Positions 1 through 8,028 of a stretch of 41,123 nt of DNA are shown piece by piece. The number at the start of each line of letters is the position of its first letter. The first letter of the stretch is position 1. Position numbers and translations under genes: made by a program. Origin of the DNA: a virus. Location: the IMG/VR virus record IMGVR_UViG_3300020401_000030, positions 1-41,123 of that record; one strand, written 5' to 3'. The notes beneath the pieces were generated by a model. It was not told the origin of the DNA. It did not search any database and worked only from the letters and a program-made list of their open reading frames with translations.

Positions 1-626
1 ACAAGGCACACGAGAAACCTAACAAACCATCTCACCTACAGTATCCTGGTTTCTATCATAAGTTTCAACTTGGCACTGTACAGGATTACATATCTTACTA
101 TCAAAGAGTATGGGAACATGTAAAGCATGAGTATGCCTCTGTTGGTGACTTCAGTAATACCAATGCGATGATGAGAGAATCATATATGAGAGAGATCCGA
201 GATCAGATACTCGATGCCTTTGATCTCAAGATCACAATCATCTTCCGAGATCCCGTGCGTCGTCTGTATTCTCAGAATCATTACTATGACTTTGATAGTC
301 CTGACCCTCTCTCTTGGTATGGTAAGATATACAGGAAGTGGGCATCTGTCTTTGGTGAAGAGAGAATATGTCCGATTGTCATGGAGGAGTTCTGGGACGG
401 GCAGGTTGATTTACTTGAGGACTTCCTTGGTATCAAGATTGATACGATACATCCTAACTGCTTTGCTGGTGATTTCAAAAGACATGAGTATCTGGCAGAT
501 CAATGGATTGATGGCGACCCTAAACCACTGACACCAGAGCATTATCAGAGATTGTATAAAAATATGGAGGACGTATATAAAGACTTTGAGGATACCTTCG
601 GGTATATACCAAAGCAGTGGGGATAA
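1..626 (+). CDS. Sulfotransferase-like protein, paralogue A (5' end outside window)
   Basis: The reading frame is open from base 3, so the true start and the N-terminal nucleotide-binding loop lie upstream of the window. The visible 207 codons carry the family's later blocks: a GDFSN motif, then FRDPVRRLYS, which matches the 3'-phosphate-binding RxPxxRxxS segment of PAPS sulfotransferases, then VMEEFW, DQW and a C-terminal FGYIP..W signature shared by all eight paralogues here. By family knowledge it would transfer a sulfuryl group from PAPS to a hydroxyl or amine, acting in the host cytoplasm; the acceptor is unknown. Its stop overlaps the start of the next paralogue by 10 bases. Family membership is well supported, activity is not. 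Confidence 0.8.
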   Translation, partial: KAHEKPNKPSHLQYPGFYHKFQLGTVQDYISYYQRVWEHVKHEYASVGDFSNTNAMMRESYMREIRDQILDAFDLKITIIFRDPVRRLYSQNHYYDFDSPDPLSWYGKIYRKWASVFGEERICPIVMEEFWDGQVDLLEDFLGIKIDTIHPNCFAGDFKRHEYLADQWIDGDPKPLTPEHYQRLYKNMEDVYKDFEDTFGYIPKQWG

Positions 627-1447
627 AATTTCTATTGAACGTGGGGACACACTTCTCCGCTACGAATCCACTGTGGTTCTCACTTTGTCATGATAACAAG
701 TATGTACACACAGGTCATAAGAAGGAGACTGGGTTCTTACTATATCTACAGAACAAGGATAGAAGCAAGTGTAAACCACATCCTCCCGACAGTGCGAAGA
801 TGAGACTGATGCCATTTCTTTTCTCATATTATCCACATGACTTCTTTGAGAGTTCAGAAACGATTGACGATTATATCAGATACTATACGAATCACTGGAA
901 TCAGATTGAAGGGTATGAGTCTGTAGGTGATTTCACAAATCACTATGCAGGTCTGACACCAGAGTTTGTGGAATCGATTGCAGACAAGTTGAATGATGCC
1001 TTCGACATGAAGGTGACTATGATATTCCGTGACCCAATACGTCGTCTGTTCTCGTCTGTAGGTACAAACAAGAAATTTCAAGATGTGCTCACCACTGGTG
1101 TCAGTAATGATAAGGGTATCAAGTTTTCTCAGTATGATCGTATCTACAATACCTTTGCCCCACACTTTGACACCTATGCAATCATCATGGAGGATCTGTG
1201 GAAAGACCATAGCGGTCTCTCTCAGTTTCTAAACTATGATATCAAGACTCTACACTATAATGTCTACACACCTGATCTTGGATCTAGACACCCGAACGAA
1301 CCTCTCCACTTAGATGACCAATGGAAATCAGATAAGGAGGATATTACTCAAGAGTCGATTGATATGGGAAAGAAGAAACTAGGATATGTCTACGAGAACT
1401 TTGAGAAGACGTTTGGTTATATACCATCAGCATGGGAATACCAGTAG
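617..1447 (+). CDS. Sulfotransferase-like protein, paralogue B
   Basis: A 276-residue protein starting at a GTG inside the last codons of paralogue A. The first residues give the beta-strand and loop LLNVGTHFSATNPL, in the place of the PAPS 5'-phosphosulfate loop, but with F where sulfotransferases normally have lysine or arginine. RDPIRRLFS (about residues 138-146) matches the 3'-phosphate-binding segment, followed by IIMEDLW (about 190), DQWKSD (about 233) and FGYIPSAW at the C terminus. The full set of family blocks supports the GTG start, since no upstream extension is needed. Its last 31 bases overlap convergently with paralogue C on the other strand. Substrate unknown; loss of the basic loop residue leaves catalysis uncertain. 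Confidence 0.82.
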   Translation: MGIKFLLNVGTHFSATNPLWFSLCHDNKYVHTGHKKETGFLLYLQNKDRSKCKPHPPDSAKMRLMPFLFSYYPHDFFESSETIDDYIRYYTNHWNQIEGYESVGDFTNHYAGLTPEFVESIADKLNDAFDMKVTMIFRDPIRRLFSSVGTNKKFQDVLTTGVSNDKGIKFSQYDRIYNTFAPHFDTYAIIMEDLWKDHSGLSQFLNYDIKTLHYNVYTPDLGSRHPNEPLHLDDQWKSDKEDITQESIDMGKKKLGYVYENFEKTFGYIPSAWEYQ

Positions 1448-2361
1448 TCAGGTAGTTTACCAAAGTATTCCTTCCACTCATCATATACGAAACCAAGATA
1501 TTGTTTAGACCACTCATATAACTCTGGTGAGATATCGTCCTGTTCTGACGACCACTGATCGACCAGACCTTCTAGTTTAGGTGCCTTTGTTCCTCTCTCT
1601 GGTACAAATACATTCTCATGTATCTTAGTGATTGGATATTCTAGAAACCAACTGATGTCTTGCTCTCCACGAAAGAACTCTTCCATGACTACAGGTAATA
1701 CATTGTGTTTACCGAAGACTCTTCTGAACTTCTTGATACCATCGACATATAAAGCACCTTCATGTATCGGTTCCTCTGTCAGAAGACGTTTGTATGTTCC
1801 TATGTGGTCAAACTTCTTCTTTTTCTTTGCCCTCTTCAATATATCCTTTTCTTGCTGTGTCCACATAGAGAAGTGATGACCATACTTACCTACTCTAGAA
1901 AAGTATCGGTAGATAGGATCACGGAACTGGAATGTAACCTTGACATTGAAGTGTTTTCTCAGTTCTGTGTATACTTCGAGTAGAAACTCTTCATCTAAGT
2001 AAAAGGTGCTATTGGAGAAGTCACCTACAGCATGATATGTGCCCTTCACTCTCTCTGCTAATCTTACATAGTAGTCAACATACTTCTTGATACTGTATGG
2101 TGGTTGTAGATGTTGTCTAGTCTCATTAGGATTGATGAACTGTCGGTTGTCAACAGCATCTATCCATGGTTCACCTGGCAAACTGGTTATGTACTTGTAT
2201 CTGATGTATGATTCTCTCTTCTCATCTGACTTTGTCATCAACTTCAGATAGCAGGTCTCTTTCGAGTATCCTGTGTGTACATACTTTTGATCTTGAGCAA
2301 GCGTAAAGTAAAAAGGAGTAGTGCCACTCCAACCCGTACCTGCGTTGAAAAGAAAGTCCAC
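1417..2361 (-). CDS. Sulfotransferase-like protein, paralogue C
   Basis: A 314-residue protein with a GTG start sharing one base with the TAG stop of the upstream oxygenase-like gene, so it is probably translated by coupling as the third gene of a minus-strand operon (aldolase, oxygenase, sulfotransferase). Visible blocks are NAGTGWSGTTPF at residues 6-17 (tryptophan where the loop lysine is expected), GDFSNS near 113-118, RDPIYRYFS at 147-155, VMEEFF near 225-230, then DQWSSE and a C-terminal FGKLPDYW. A lysine-rich stretch of about eight residues near 178-183 is peculiar to this copy. The 3' end overlaps paralogue B by 31 bases in antisense. The family assignment is good; the acceptor is unknown. 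Confidence 0.82.
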   Translation of the reverse strand: MDFLFNAGTGWSGTTPFYFTLAQDQKYVHTGYSKETCYLKLMTKSDEKRESYIRYKYITSLPGEPWIDAVDNRQFINPNETRQHLQPPYSIKKYVDYYVRLAERVKGTYHAVGDFSNSTFYLDEEFLLEVYTELRKHFNVKVTFQFRDPIYRYFSRVGKYGHHFSMWTQQEKDILKRAKKKKKFDHIGTYKRLLTEEPIHEGALYVDGIKKFRRVFGKHNVLPVVMEEFFRGEQDISWFLEYPITKIHENVFVPERGTKAPKLEGLVDQWSSEQDDISPELYEWSKQYLGFVYDEWKEYFGKLPDYWYSHADGI

Positions 2362-3002
2362 TATTCTATGTCAATCTCACGTCCTGAGTAAATTCTATTT
2401 TTCAATACCAAGTCTTCTTGTACAAAAAATGAGTTTAGTGTGATTCTAGGTACATCATAAGAATTCCTGATACTATGCCATGTGATGTTTGGAAGAGAGT
2501 TGTGGAAAAATGCCTTGTTTGGTTTCCACTCTAATTCATATGTGTACTCTGAAGGGTCACTTGCTTCTTCATGGTCTCCTTTATCATTCTTACTGAGATT
2601 CTTATGTAATATCGTTCCATCACTCTTCAATGGGTCAACATACAATATGGTTGTGCTTATTCTTGCTCTATTATCACAGTGTGGAGGGTAAGTCCACTTT
2701 GAGGGTGCGATTGCCCAGTGTATTATCTTTTTCAACTTGCCTTCATATCCACGGTGAGGTAGATCATACTTATAAAACAACTCATTAGTCTCTGGTATGA
2801 TATCTTCACTCTCATAGAAACTATATTTGTTTCTGACTGCTAATTCTTTCTTCTCATAGTTTTGAGTTGTTGCACCAACCTCATAAAAATTTTTCAGATG
2901 CTTCTGACCTAATTCTCTTATTGTCTCCCATCTTTCTGGTGACAGGAAATTCTCAAAAGCATAGCACTCCCAAGGTTCTTTGATGTGAATAATGTCCATC
3001 AT
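2361..3002 (-). CDS. 2-oxoglutarate/Fe(II)-dependent oxygenase-like protein
   Basis: A 213-residue protein whose C-terminal half has the layout of the double-stranded beta-helix dioxygenases: PPHCD gives the HxD iron ligands (H108, D110), W-H176 gives the distal histidine, and R186 ten residues later fits the 2-oxoglutarate-binding arginine. Such enzymes hydroxylate small molecules, sugars or protein side chains. Many phages carry members of this superfamily; the substrate of this one cannot be read from sequence. The ATG overlaps the TGA of the aldolase gene (ATGA), and its stop overlaps the start of paralogue C, so the three minus-strand genes are almost certainly co-translated. I am fairly sure of the fold and the metal ligands, not of the reaction. 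Confidence 0.7.
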   Translation of the reverse strand: MMDIIHIKEPWECYAFENFLSPERWETIRELGQKHLKNFYEVGATTQNYEKKELAVRNKYSFYESEDIIPETNELFYKYDLPHRGYEGKLKKIIHWAIAPSKWTYPPHCDNRARISTTILYVDPLKSDGTILHKNLSKNDKGDHEEASDPSEYTYELEWKPNKAFFHNSLPNITWHSIRNSYDVPRITLNSFFVQEDLVLKNRIYSGREIDIE

Positions 3003-3787
3003 GTATTTAGAATCGTCTCTATGGTCTTTCTGGGTCTATTGATGAAGTTTACGTCACCTGAGTATACGATAAATTTATATCCCTCAGATATTCTCTGTTC
3101 ATATTCTATCTCAGGATCTGCTGATAGATGATTACCAGGTATATGATATCCTATCGGCACCCGATTTATGATACATCCTTTCTTGTATGCGTCTAATTGA
3201 ACTTGAAACTCATGAGTGGTGAAGTCACCTGCACATCCTATAGACGCTGATAGGTCATAAGGTCCTATCAAAGCAGCGTCTACGTCTTCACTTAGTATGT
3301 CATTTATATTTTCTATCGCTTCATAGTGCTCTATCATAGGAATGAGTAGAGGACTCTGACCTACACCCTCAAGATAGTCGTGAAAATGACTACCATATCC
3401 GTTTGCTCTGTTGAAACCGAGACCTCTTGACCCTGTTGGTGGGTATGCAATCGCATCTTTGATGTCTGACATCTGTTTTCCAGTCCTTACTTGTGGAACT
3501 ACGATGCCACCAGCACCTTGTTCCATTGCTTCTACCGCAAGATAGGGGTCAGGTTTAGCAATTCTCGCTAGAGGGAGCGTATTTCCAATTTCTAAAGCAC
3601 GAAATATGTTTGGTAACTGGTTTCTTGTGATATTACTGTGTTCTAAATCCACTCCCACGAACTGAAATCCGAAAGAACCCATCAATTCTGCGAGTTCTGT
3701 GCATGGTAATTGTTGCCAAGATCCAATAACTACTCCTCCACTAGATAGTTTTGCTCTTATATGGTCAATTCTGAGTTTTTTATTCAT
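2999..3787 (-). CDS. HpcH/HpaI aldolase/citrate lyase family protein
   Basis: A 262-residue protein of the class II pyruvate aldolase family (HpaI-like TIM barrel). Family marks in order: GSWQQL near the N terminus, GVDLEHS (acid and base histidine region), ARIAKPDP, GAGGIVVPQVRT, IPMIEHYEAI with the metal-binding glutamate, and ALIGPYDLSASIG with the metal-binding aspartate. Such enzymes make or cleave 4-hydroxy-2-oxo acids. I place the start at the ATG at 3787, where the normal HpaI N terminus begins; a 24-residue upstream extension would run antisense over the neighbouring SGNH gene. That ATG shares the CATG tetranucleotide with the divergent gene start at 3786. The residues needed for catalysis appear intact. 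Possible roles are making an unusual acid sugar precursor or host carbon metabolism. Confidence 0.85.
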   Translation of the reverse strand: MNKKLRIDHIRAKLSSGGVVIGSWQQLPCTELAELMGSFGFQFVGVDLEHSNITRNQLPNIFRALEIGNTLPLARIAKPDPYLAVEAMEQGAGGIVVPQVRTGKQMSDIKDAIAYPPTGSRGLGFNRANGYGSHFHDYLEGVGQSPLLIPMIEHYEAIENINDILSEDVDAALIGPYDLSASIGCAGDFTTHEFQVQLDAYKKGCIINRVPIGYHIPGNHLSADPEIEYEQRISEGYKFIVYSGDVNFINRPRKTIETILNT

Positions 3788-4367
3788 GATTTTATTCTCT
3801 GGATGTAGTATAACATATGGTGATGAGTTGGTAAACCCTGAAAAAGACAGATTTTCCAAGAATCATGTCAACATTGCACGGTGCGGACTGTCAAATGACA
3901 TGATTGTCATGAGAACTATCGAGTATATTGAGCAAAATCCCGATGTAGACTACGTTGTAACGCAATTTACAGTGCCTAGAAGGTCAACATACTACGAAAA
4001 TGAGTGGAAAAGCATAACACCATGGACAAAAAACGTGGAATCAAGTGTATATTATAAGTATTTGGACTCTCAAGAGATGAGAAATATGAATTTATGGAAG
4101 AATGTGTATATTCTAGATCAATATTTACGTGACATACCGCATTATTTCTGGAGATTGAGTGAAAGCACAGAGGATTCATCAACAAATGACAGTATTTTCA
4201 AGAAGGTGGTGCCTTGGAGTGGTATGAAAACCTTATATGACCTAATTGGCAGACCTGATACACACCCCAACCATTATGTTACAGGTCACCCTAACGAACT
4301 AGGGCATAATTTGATCTTTCAACACCTCCAAGGCGTTGTCCCAAACATATCATACCACTCATCATAG
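3786..4367 (+). CDS. SGNH-hydrolase-like protein (first of two paralogues)
   Basis: A 193-residue protein from the ATG at 3786; a longer open frame begins at 3699 but lies wholly antisense to the aldolase N terminus and lacks family features. FSGCSITYGDEL resembles SGNH block I (nucleophile serine), CGLSNDMI supplies a Gly/Asn block, and GHPNELGH near the C terminus looks like the catalytic-histidine block. The same three blocks occur in the gene at 11406. SGNH enzymes are esterases or O-acyltransferase partners acting on acyl groups of sugars and other compounds. The start is head to head with the aldolase on a shared CATG. The 3' end overlaps paralogue D by 49 bases in antisense. Function is inferred only at superfamily level. 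Confidence 0.65.
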   Translation: MILFSGCSITYGDELVNPEKDRFSKNHVNIARCGLSNDMIVMRTIEYIEQNPDVDYVVTQFTVPRRSTYYENEWKSITPWTKNVESSVYYKYLDSQEMRNMNLWKNVYILDQYLRDIPHYFWRLSESTEDSSTNDSIFKKVVPWSGMKTLYDLIGRPDTHPNHYVTGHPNELGHNLIFQHLQGVVPNISYHSS

Positions 4368-5227
4368 TATTTGGCAAGGCATCTTCGACCAAAACTCAAG
4401 TCATCATCAGTCAAATCCTCCAAATCCGACTTATACTGGTCACTAAGGTTCTCATGGTGTGGTGCTTTTGTTCCCATTTCAGGATAATAGCAGTTAGGGT
4501 ATAGGTTTTTGATGTCGAAGTGTAAAAAATTACTAAGTTTTGCTAAAGCATCGTTTTTACCACCCCATAAATCTTCGGAAACGATAGTTGTGGTACTAAA
4601 AATCGATTTATAATACTTTATCCTCTTGACAAACTCACAATTCATGCTATAATTGCCTATCGTAAGATAACTCCAGAAATAATCTCTCGATGTAGGGTAT
4701 TTTTTACGAATATTCTCGTCATATTGGTATTGTGCCGACAATTCGCTGTATAATCTGCGAACTGGATCACGAAAAATGATCAAAACCTTGATTTTGAAGT
4801 GTTTTCTGAGTTCTGGTGCTATATCTTGTAAAAATTTCTGTGGAAGCATGGCATTGCTGTTAGAAAAGTCAGCAACATAGGCATATTCGTGTTTTATTCT
4901 CTCATAATGTCTTTTGTAGTACTTGATATACGTGTCTAGCGTCGGTTTTGTAAATAATTCTTCAATCTCGTCTAAATTTTCGGTAAAAGCGTACTTATCT
5001 TTGAGATGCCACTCATTTTTGTAGTGTGGATTCTCAGATTTACCCATAATGAAGTCATACCAAGGTTTTCTCCACTTCCATGCCTCGTCACTATATACAT
5101 GATATAGTAAGTGACTCTCTTTTTGTAATCCTACATGGGCACACTTGTTAGAACGCTGTAATGTGAGGTGAAGAGGACTTGTAGCACTCCAACCAGTCCC
5201 TGCACCGATAATTAATGGAACTCTCAT
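4319..5227 (-). CDS. Sulfotransferase-like protein, paralogue D
   Basis: A 302-residue protein. I use the ATG at 5227 because the family's N-terminal strand and loop (IIGAGTGWSATSPL, residues 6-19) begin right after it; a further 37 upstream residues are antisense to paralogue E and match nothing. VADFSNSNA lies near 118-126, RDPVRRLYS at 153-161, IVSEDLWG replaces the usual VMEEFW, and DQYKSD replaces DQW. The C terminus is cut short after FGTTP compared with the other copies. The tryptophan at the usual basic loop position recurs. It is a single minus-strand gene between two plus-strand genes: it shares CATG with the start of paralogue E and overlaps the SGNH gene tail to tail by 49 bases. 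Confidence 0.8.
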   Translation of the reverse strand: MRVPLIIGAGTGWSATSPLHLTLQRSNKCAHVGLQKESHLLYHVYSDEAWKWRKPWYDFIMGKSENPHYKNEWHLKDKYAFTENLDEIEELFTKPTLDTYIKYYKRHYERIKHEYAYVADFSNSNAMLPQKFLQDIAPELRKHFKIKVLIIFRDPVRRLYSELSAQYQYDENIRKKYPTSRDYFWSYLTIGNYSMNCEFVKRIKYYKSIFSTTTIVSEDLWGGKNDALAKLSNFLHFDIKNLYPNCYYPEMGTKAPHHENLSDQYKSDLEDLTDDDLSFGRRCLAKYYDEWYDMFGTTPWRC

Positions 5228-6065
5228 GAAACCTATATTACATTTGAACGCAGGGGTGGGTTGGTCAGCGACTAAACCACTTTGCGACACACTTTCGGAC
5301 GTGAGATATGCTATTTGTCCTAATAGACAGCATACCACAGAGTGTAATGTCCTGTATTACTTATATGAGAAGCAATACAAACCTGTACATGCAAATTTTT
5401 ACTGGCATACGGTACATAAGAAGCGAGGTCTAGACTTTGTCATAAAAAATACGACTTTAGAGTGGTATATCAATTATATCAAGTCACATATCGTCGATAG
5501 TCACCTAGGAGTCAGTGATTTCTCAAATAGTAACACAGATCTACCTCCATACTTCCTAAAACAGATTGCACCAGTGCTAGAAGAAGAATTTGATGTCAGA
5601 GTGACTACAATTTGGAGACATCCCGTCAGAAGGTCGTATTCTCAGATGTCAGCATGGTATTTCAAGAAATGGAATGACAGTCACGAGAGATATCCAGATA
5701 GTATCACATATTGGAGGTCACAACTCAGTAGTCCTTCACACTTACTGCCAGATTACGTAGAAGTTTACAAGAATTGGTCATCTGCCTTCAAAAAAGTCTA
5801 TCCTGTGATTATGGAGGAGGTATGGGAAGATCCTAGAGGACTATCTGAGTTTCTAGGTGTCAAAATAGACAAAATGAGTGAAAATCTGTATTTTCCAGAA
5901 CGAGGAACAAATATGCCACATATAGAGGGTCTAGAACACCAATGGCAGAGCGATATGCAAGATTTGACGGATGATGATTTACAATACGGTAGAAATCGAC
6001 TAGAATGGGTATATAATAACTTTAAATCGGAATTTCACTACATACCTGAGTCATGGGAAAAGTAA
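5226..6065 (+). CDS. Sulfotransferase-like protein, paralogue E
   Basis: A 279-residue protein with ATG at 5226, back to back with paralogue D. The loop is LNAGVGWSATKPL (residues 7-19); SDFSNSN is near 97-103. The 3'-phosphate block reads RHPVRRSYS (131-139), with histidine in place of the aspartate seen in the other copies, while the arginine and serine that contact the phosphate remain. VIMEEVWED, HQWQSD and FHYIPESWEK complete the family pattern. Its last 13 bases are also the start of paralogue F, in a different frame. This begins a run of plus-strand genes that continues to 12053. Activity and acceptor are unknown. Confidence 0.82.
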   Translation: MKPILHLNAGVGWSATKPLCDTLSDVRYAICPNRQHTTECNVLYYLYEKQYKPVHANFYWHTVHKKRGLDFVIKNTTLEWYINYIKSHIVDSHLGVSDFSNSNTDLPPYFLKQIAPVLEEEFDVRVTTIWRHPVRRSYSQMSAWYFKKWNDSHERYPDSITYWRSQLSSPSHLLPDYVEVYKNWSSAFKKVYPVIMEEVWEDPRGLSEFLGVKIDKMSENLYFPERGTNMPHIEGLEHQWQSDMQDLTDDDLQYGRNRLEWVYNNFKSEFHYIPESWEK

Positions 6066-7051
6066 AACTACTACTAAACGTCGGAACTTGCTTTTCTGCC
6101 ACATCTCCGTTCCATTACACGGTTTCATGGGATCATAAGTGTGTTTTCAACGGACATTGCAAAGAACCTCAGTATCTTTATCATTTGATGGCAGGTACTA
6201 AGCAATTGAAGGCAGAGAAACCAGATAAGACTAGACCTAAACCTGATCAGGCAAGAAAACAGGGAAAACCAGATATATTGACACAACACTCAAAATATGT
6301 TGTAGGTAAGTGGACAAAGGAGCAAGAAGATGAGTTTTTCAGAAGTCCTATGCATATAGACAAGTATATTAGGTATTGGTTGAGACATTGGGATAATGTG
6401 AAGGATGAATTTGAATGGGTAGGTGATTTTTCCAATCAGAGTGCATTATTGTCAATTCCCTTCATGGCATCTATAAAAGATCAGTTACTTGAGCATTTTG
6501 ATGTCAAAGTGACCATGCAATTCAGAGATCCTGTAAGAAGACTGTTTTCTGTGGCAAATAAGTGTGTAAAAAATAAAGAATACAGTCAACGCAAACAATT
6601 GAAGAATAAATTCTATCCTGATCGAGTTGAGCGTAATAAACAGGTAAATGAGGCAATGACACCCATACAGGTGATGTATCAGTGGTTATCAGGTGCATTT
6701 GAACCCAATGCATACTATTCTCAGATATACAGGCGACATGCACAGATATGGGGTAAAGAAAACGTGAAAGCAATCGTTATGGAGGACTTTCACAATCCTG
6801 ATAAAGAGAAAGACCAATTAGCGATGTTATCAGACTTCTTTGACTATAAGTTCACAAGTATACATGAAAATGTGTATTATCCCGATATGGGGTCGAATCC
6901 ACCTAAGTTAGATTGGTTGAGTGACCAATACTCGTCTGATATCGTAGATATCACAGATGATCAGTATAAGAAGTGTCGTCAACTAATGAATCAGGTATAT
7001 AAAGAATTTGAAAAGACATTCGGGTATATTCCAGATGAATGGGGAAAATAA
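6053..7051 (+). CDS. Sulfotransferase-like protein, paralogue F
   Basis: At 332 residues it is one of the longest copies. It starts at the ATG at 6053, within the SWEK-stop codons of paralogue E. LLNVGTCFSATSPF (7-20) resembles the loop of paralogue B, with F at the usual lysine position. A lysine- and proline-rich insertion at about residues 57-75 looks like a flexible linker and is absent in the others. GDFSNQS (about 124-130), RDPVRRLFS (158-166), a second insertion with AMTPIQVMYQWLSGAF, IVMEDFH, DQYSSD and FGYIPDEWGK follow. B and F appear to be closest to each other by eye. Its last 17 bases overlap paralogue G. Confidence 0.82.
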   Translation: MGKVKLLLNVGTCFSATSPFHYTVSWDHKCVFNGHCKEPQYLYHLMAGTKQLKAEKPDKTRPKPDQARKQGKPDILTQHSKYVVGKWTKEQEDEFFRSPMHIDKYIRYWLRHWDNVKDEFEWVGDFSNQSALLSIPFMASIKDQLLEHFDVKVTMQFRDPVRRLFSVANKCVKNKEYSQRKQLKNKFYPDRVERNKQVNEAMTPIQVMYQWLSGAFEPNAYYSQIYRRHAQIWGKENVKAIVMEDFHNPDKEKDQLAMLSDFFDYKFTSIHENVYYPDMGSNPPKLDWLSDQYSSDIVDITDDQYKKCRQLMNQVYKEFEKTFGYIPDEWGK

Positions 7052-7934
7052 ACCACTATTACTAATCAATGCAGGTGTAGCGTGGTCTGGAACTAAACCA
7101 CTATGCAAAACACTGCAAGTATGCCAAAAGATCACACATCATGGTCTTGTTGTCGAGAATAACATATTATACTACCTTTACCTACTACAGACCGATCTAA
7201 AGCAAGCAAAACGGTATTTCAACGAAAGACACAACTATAGAGTGCGATCTGCGATTGATAGCAACTCTATACCGCTTGATTTGGAATATTTGGAAAATAT
7301 CTTCAAAAAGAAGACAACTATCCATACTTACATCAAATATCACCTTGACCTTTGGGAAAGGAACAAAAAGAAGGGATATATCGGATTATCCGACTTTTCA
7401 AACAGTAATGCCATATTACCTTCCAATTTTCTTGCATCTATCAAGACAGAGCTAGAAAAGCACTTTATTGTCAAAGTAATCATGATATTCCGTGATCCAG
7501 TGCGAAGATGGTATTCTGAAGCGTCAGTCGAGTACAAATACAATACAAGCGAACATCCTGATGAATGGAGGGGTGGAACTGCAGATGTGACGGGATATAA
7601 GGATAGTATCGAATATTGGAAGTCAAAACGCATAGATCACAATTGCGACTATCTAAAGATCTATAAAAACTATAAAAGAGTGTTTGACACGTATCCTATC
7701 GTTATGGAAGAGTTCTGGTACGATCAGAGTGGTCTCAGTGACTTTCTAGGACGTGATATCGATAAAGTCAATGCAAACGTATATTGTCCTTATATTGGCA
7801 TAAACAAAGACCATACACCTGCAGATCTACAAAAACTGTCAGATGATGACCTTATGTGGGGTATGAACAAACTTGAGAAAGTATACAAAGGATGGGAGAA
7901 AGAATTCGGATATATACCTCAATCATGGTTATAA
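7035..7934 (+). CDS. Sulfotransferase-like protein, paralogue G
   Basis: A 299-residue protein. I choose the ATG at 7035 rather than 7008 because the other copies begin 6-10 residues before the conserved strand, here LLLINAGVAWSGTKPL. LSDFSNSN sits near 118-125, RDPVRRWYS at 153-161 and IVMEEFW later. Unlike its relatives it lacks the DQW-x-SD block: the equivalent region reads directly from CPYIGINKDH to LSDDDL, so a short segment near the C terminus appears deleted. It ends FGYIPQSWL. The start overlaps the WGK-stop codons of paralogue F, the same junction form as the A/B and E/F boundaries. Confidence 0.8.
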   Translation: MNGENKPLLLINAGVAWSGTKPLCKTLQVCQKITHHGLVVENNILYYLYLLQTDLKQAKRYFNERHNYRVRSAIDSNSIPLDLEYLENIFKKKTTIHTYIKYHLDLWERNKKKGYIGLSDFSNSNAILPSNFLASIKTELEKHFIVKVIMIFRDPVRRWYSEASVEYKYNTSEHPDEWRGGTADVTGYKDSIEYWKSKRIDHNCDYLKIYKNYKRVFDTYPIVMEEFWYDQSGLSDFLGRDIDKVNANVYCPYIGINKDHTPADLQKLSDDDLMWGMNKLEKVYKGWEKEFGYIPQSWL

Positions 7935-7935
7935 T

Positions 7936-8028
7936 ATGAAAAGACTCTGGAAGTGGATAGTCGGTGAGTACAAACTTTGGAAACTCCGTCGCCAAGACCC
8001 ATACATCTATGAAGATGACGACGAGTAA
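7936..8028 (+). CDS. Tiny basic/acidic protein, 30 residues
   Basis: A short ATG frame begins one base after the stop of paralogue G. It encodes an amphipathic, tryptophan- and lysine-rich N-terminal half (MKRLWKWIVGEYKLWKL), then RRQDPYIYEDDDE with an acidic end. The sharp basic-to-acidic layout and the exact fit into the gap support a real small gene; I have the impression that similar tiny proteins with an RRxDPxIYE ending occur in marine T4-like phages, but cannot verify it. Its 3' end overlaps the start of paralogue H by about 20 bases. It has no recognised function; a surface-binding or regulatory peptide is possible. Confidence 0.5.
   Translation: MKRLWKWIVGEYKLWKLRRQDPYIYEDDDE

Noticed and set aside
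3699-3785. N-terminal extension of the SGNH gene upstream of 3786
   Set aside because: It is antisense to the aldolase N terminus and lacks family features; the paralogue at 11406 begins at the equivalent of the 3786 ATG.
3788-3859. 24-residue extension of the aldolase
   Set aside because: It is antisense to the SGNH block I, and HpaI-type proteins begin near the chosen ATG.
5228-5338. 37-residue N-terminal extension of paralogue D
   Set aside because: It lies antisense to paralogue E's conserved loop; all relatives start within about ten residues of the loop.
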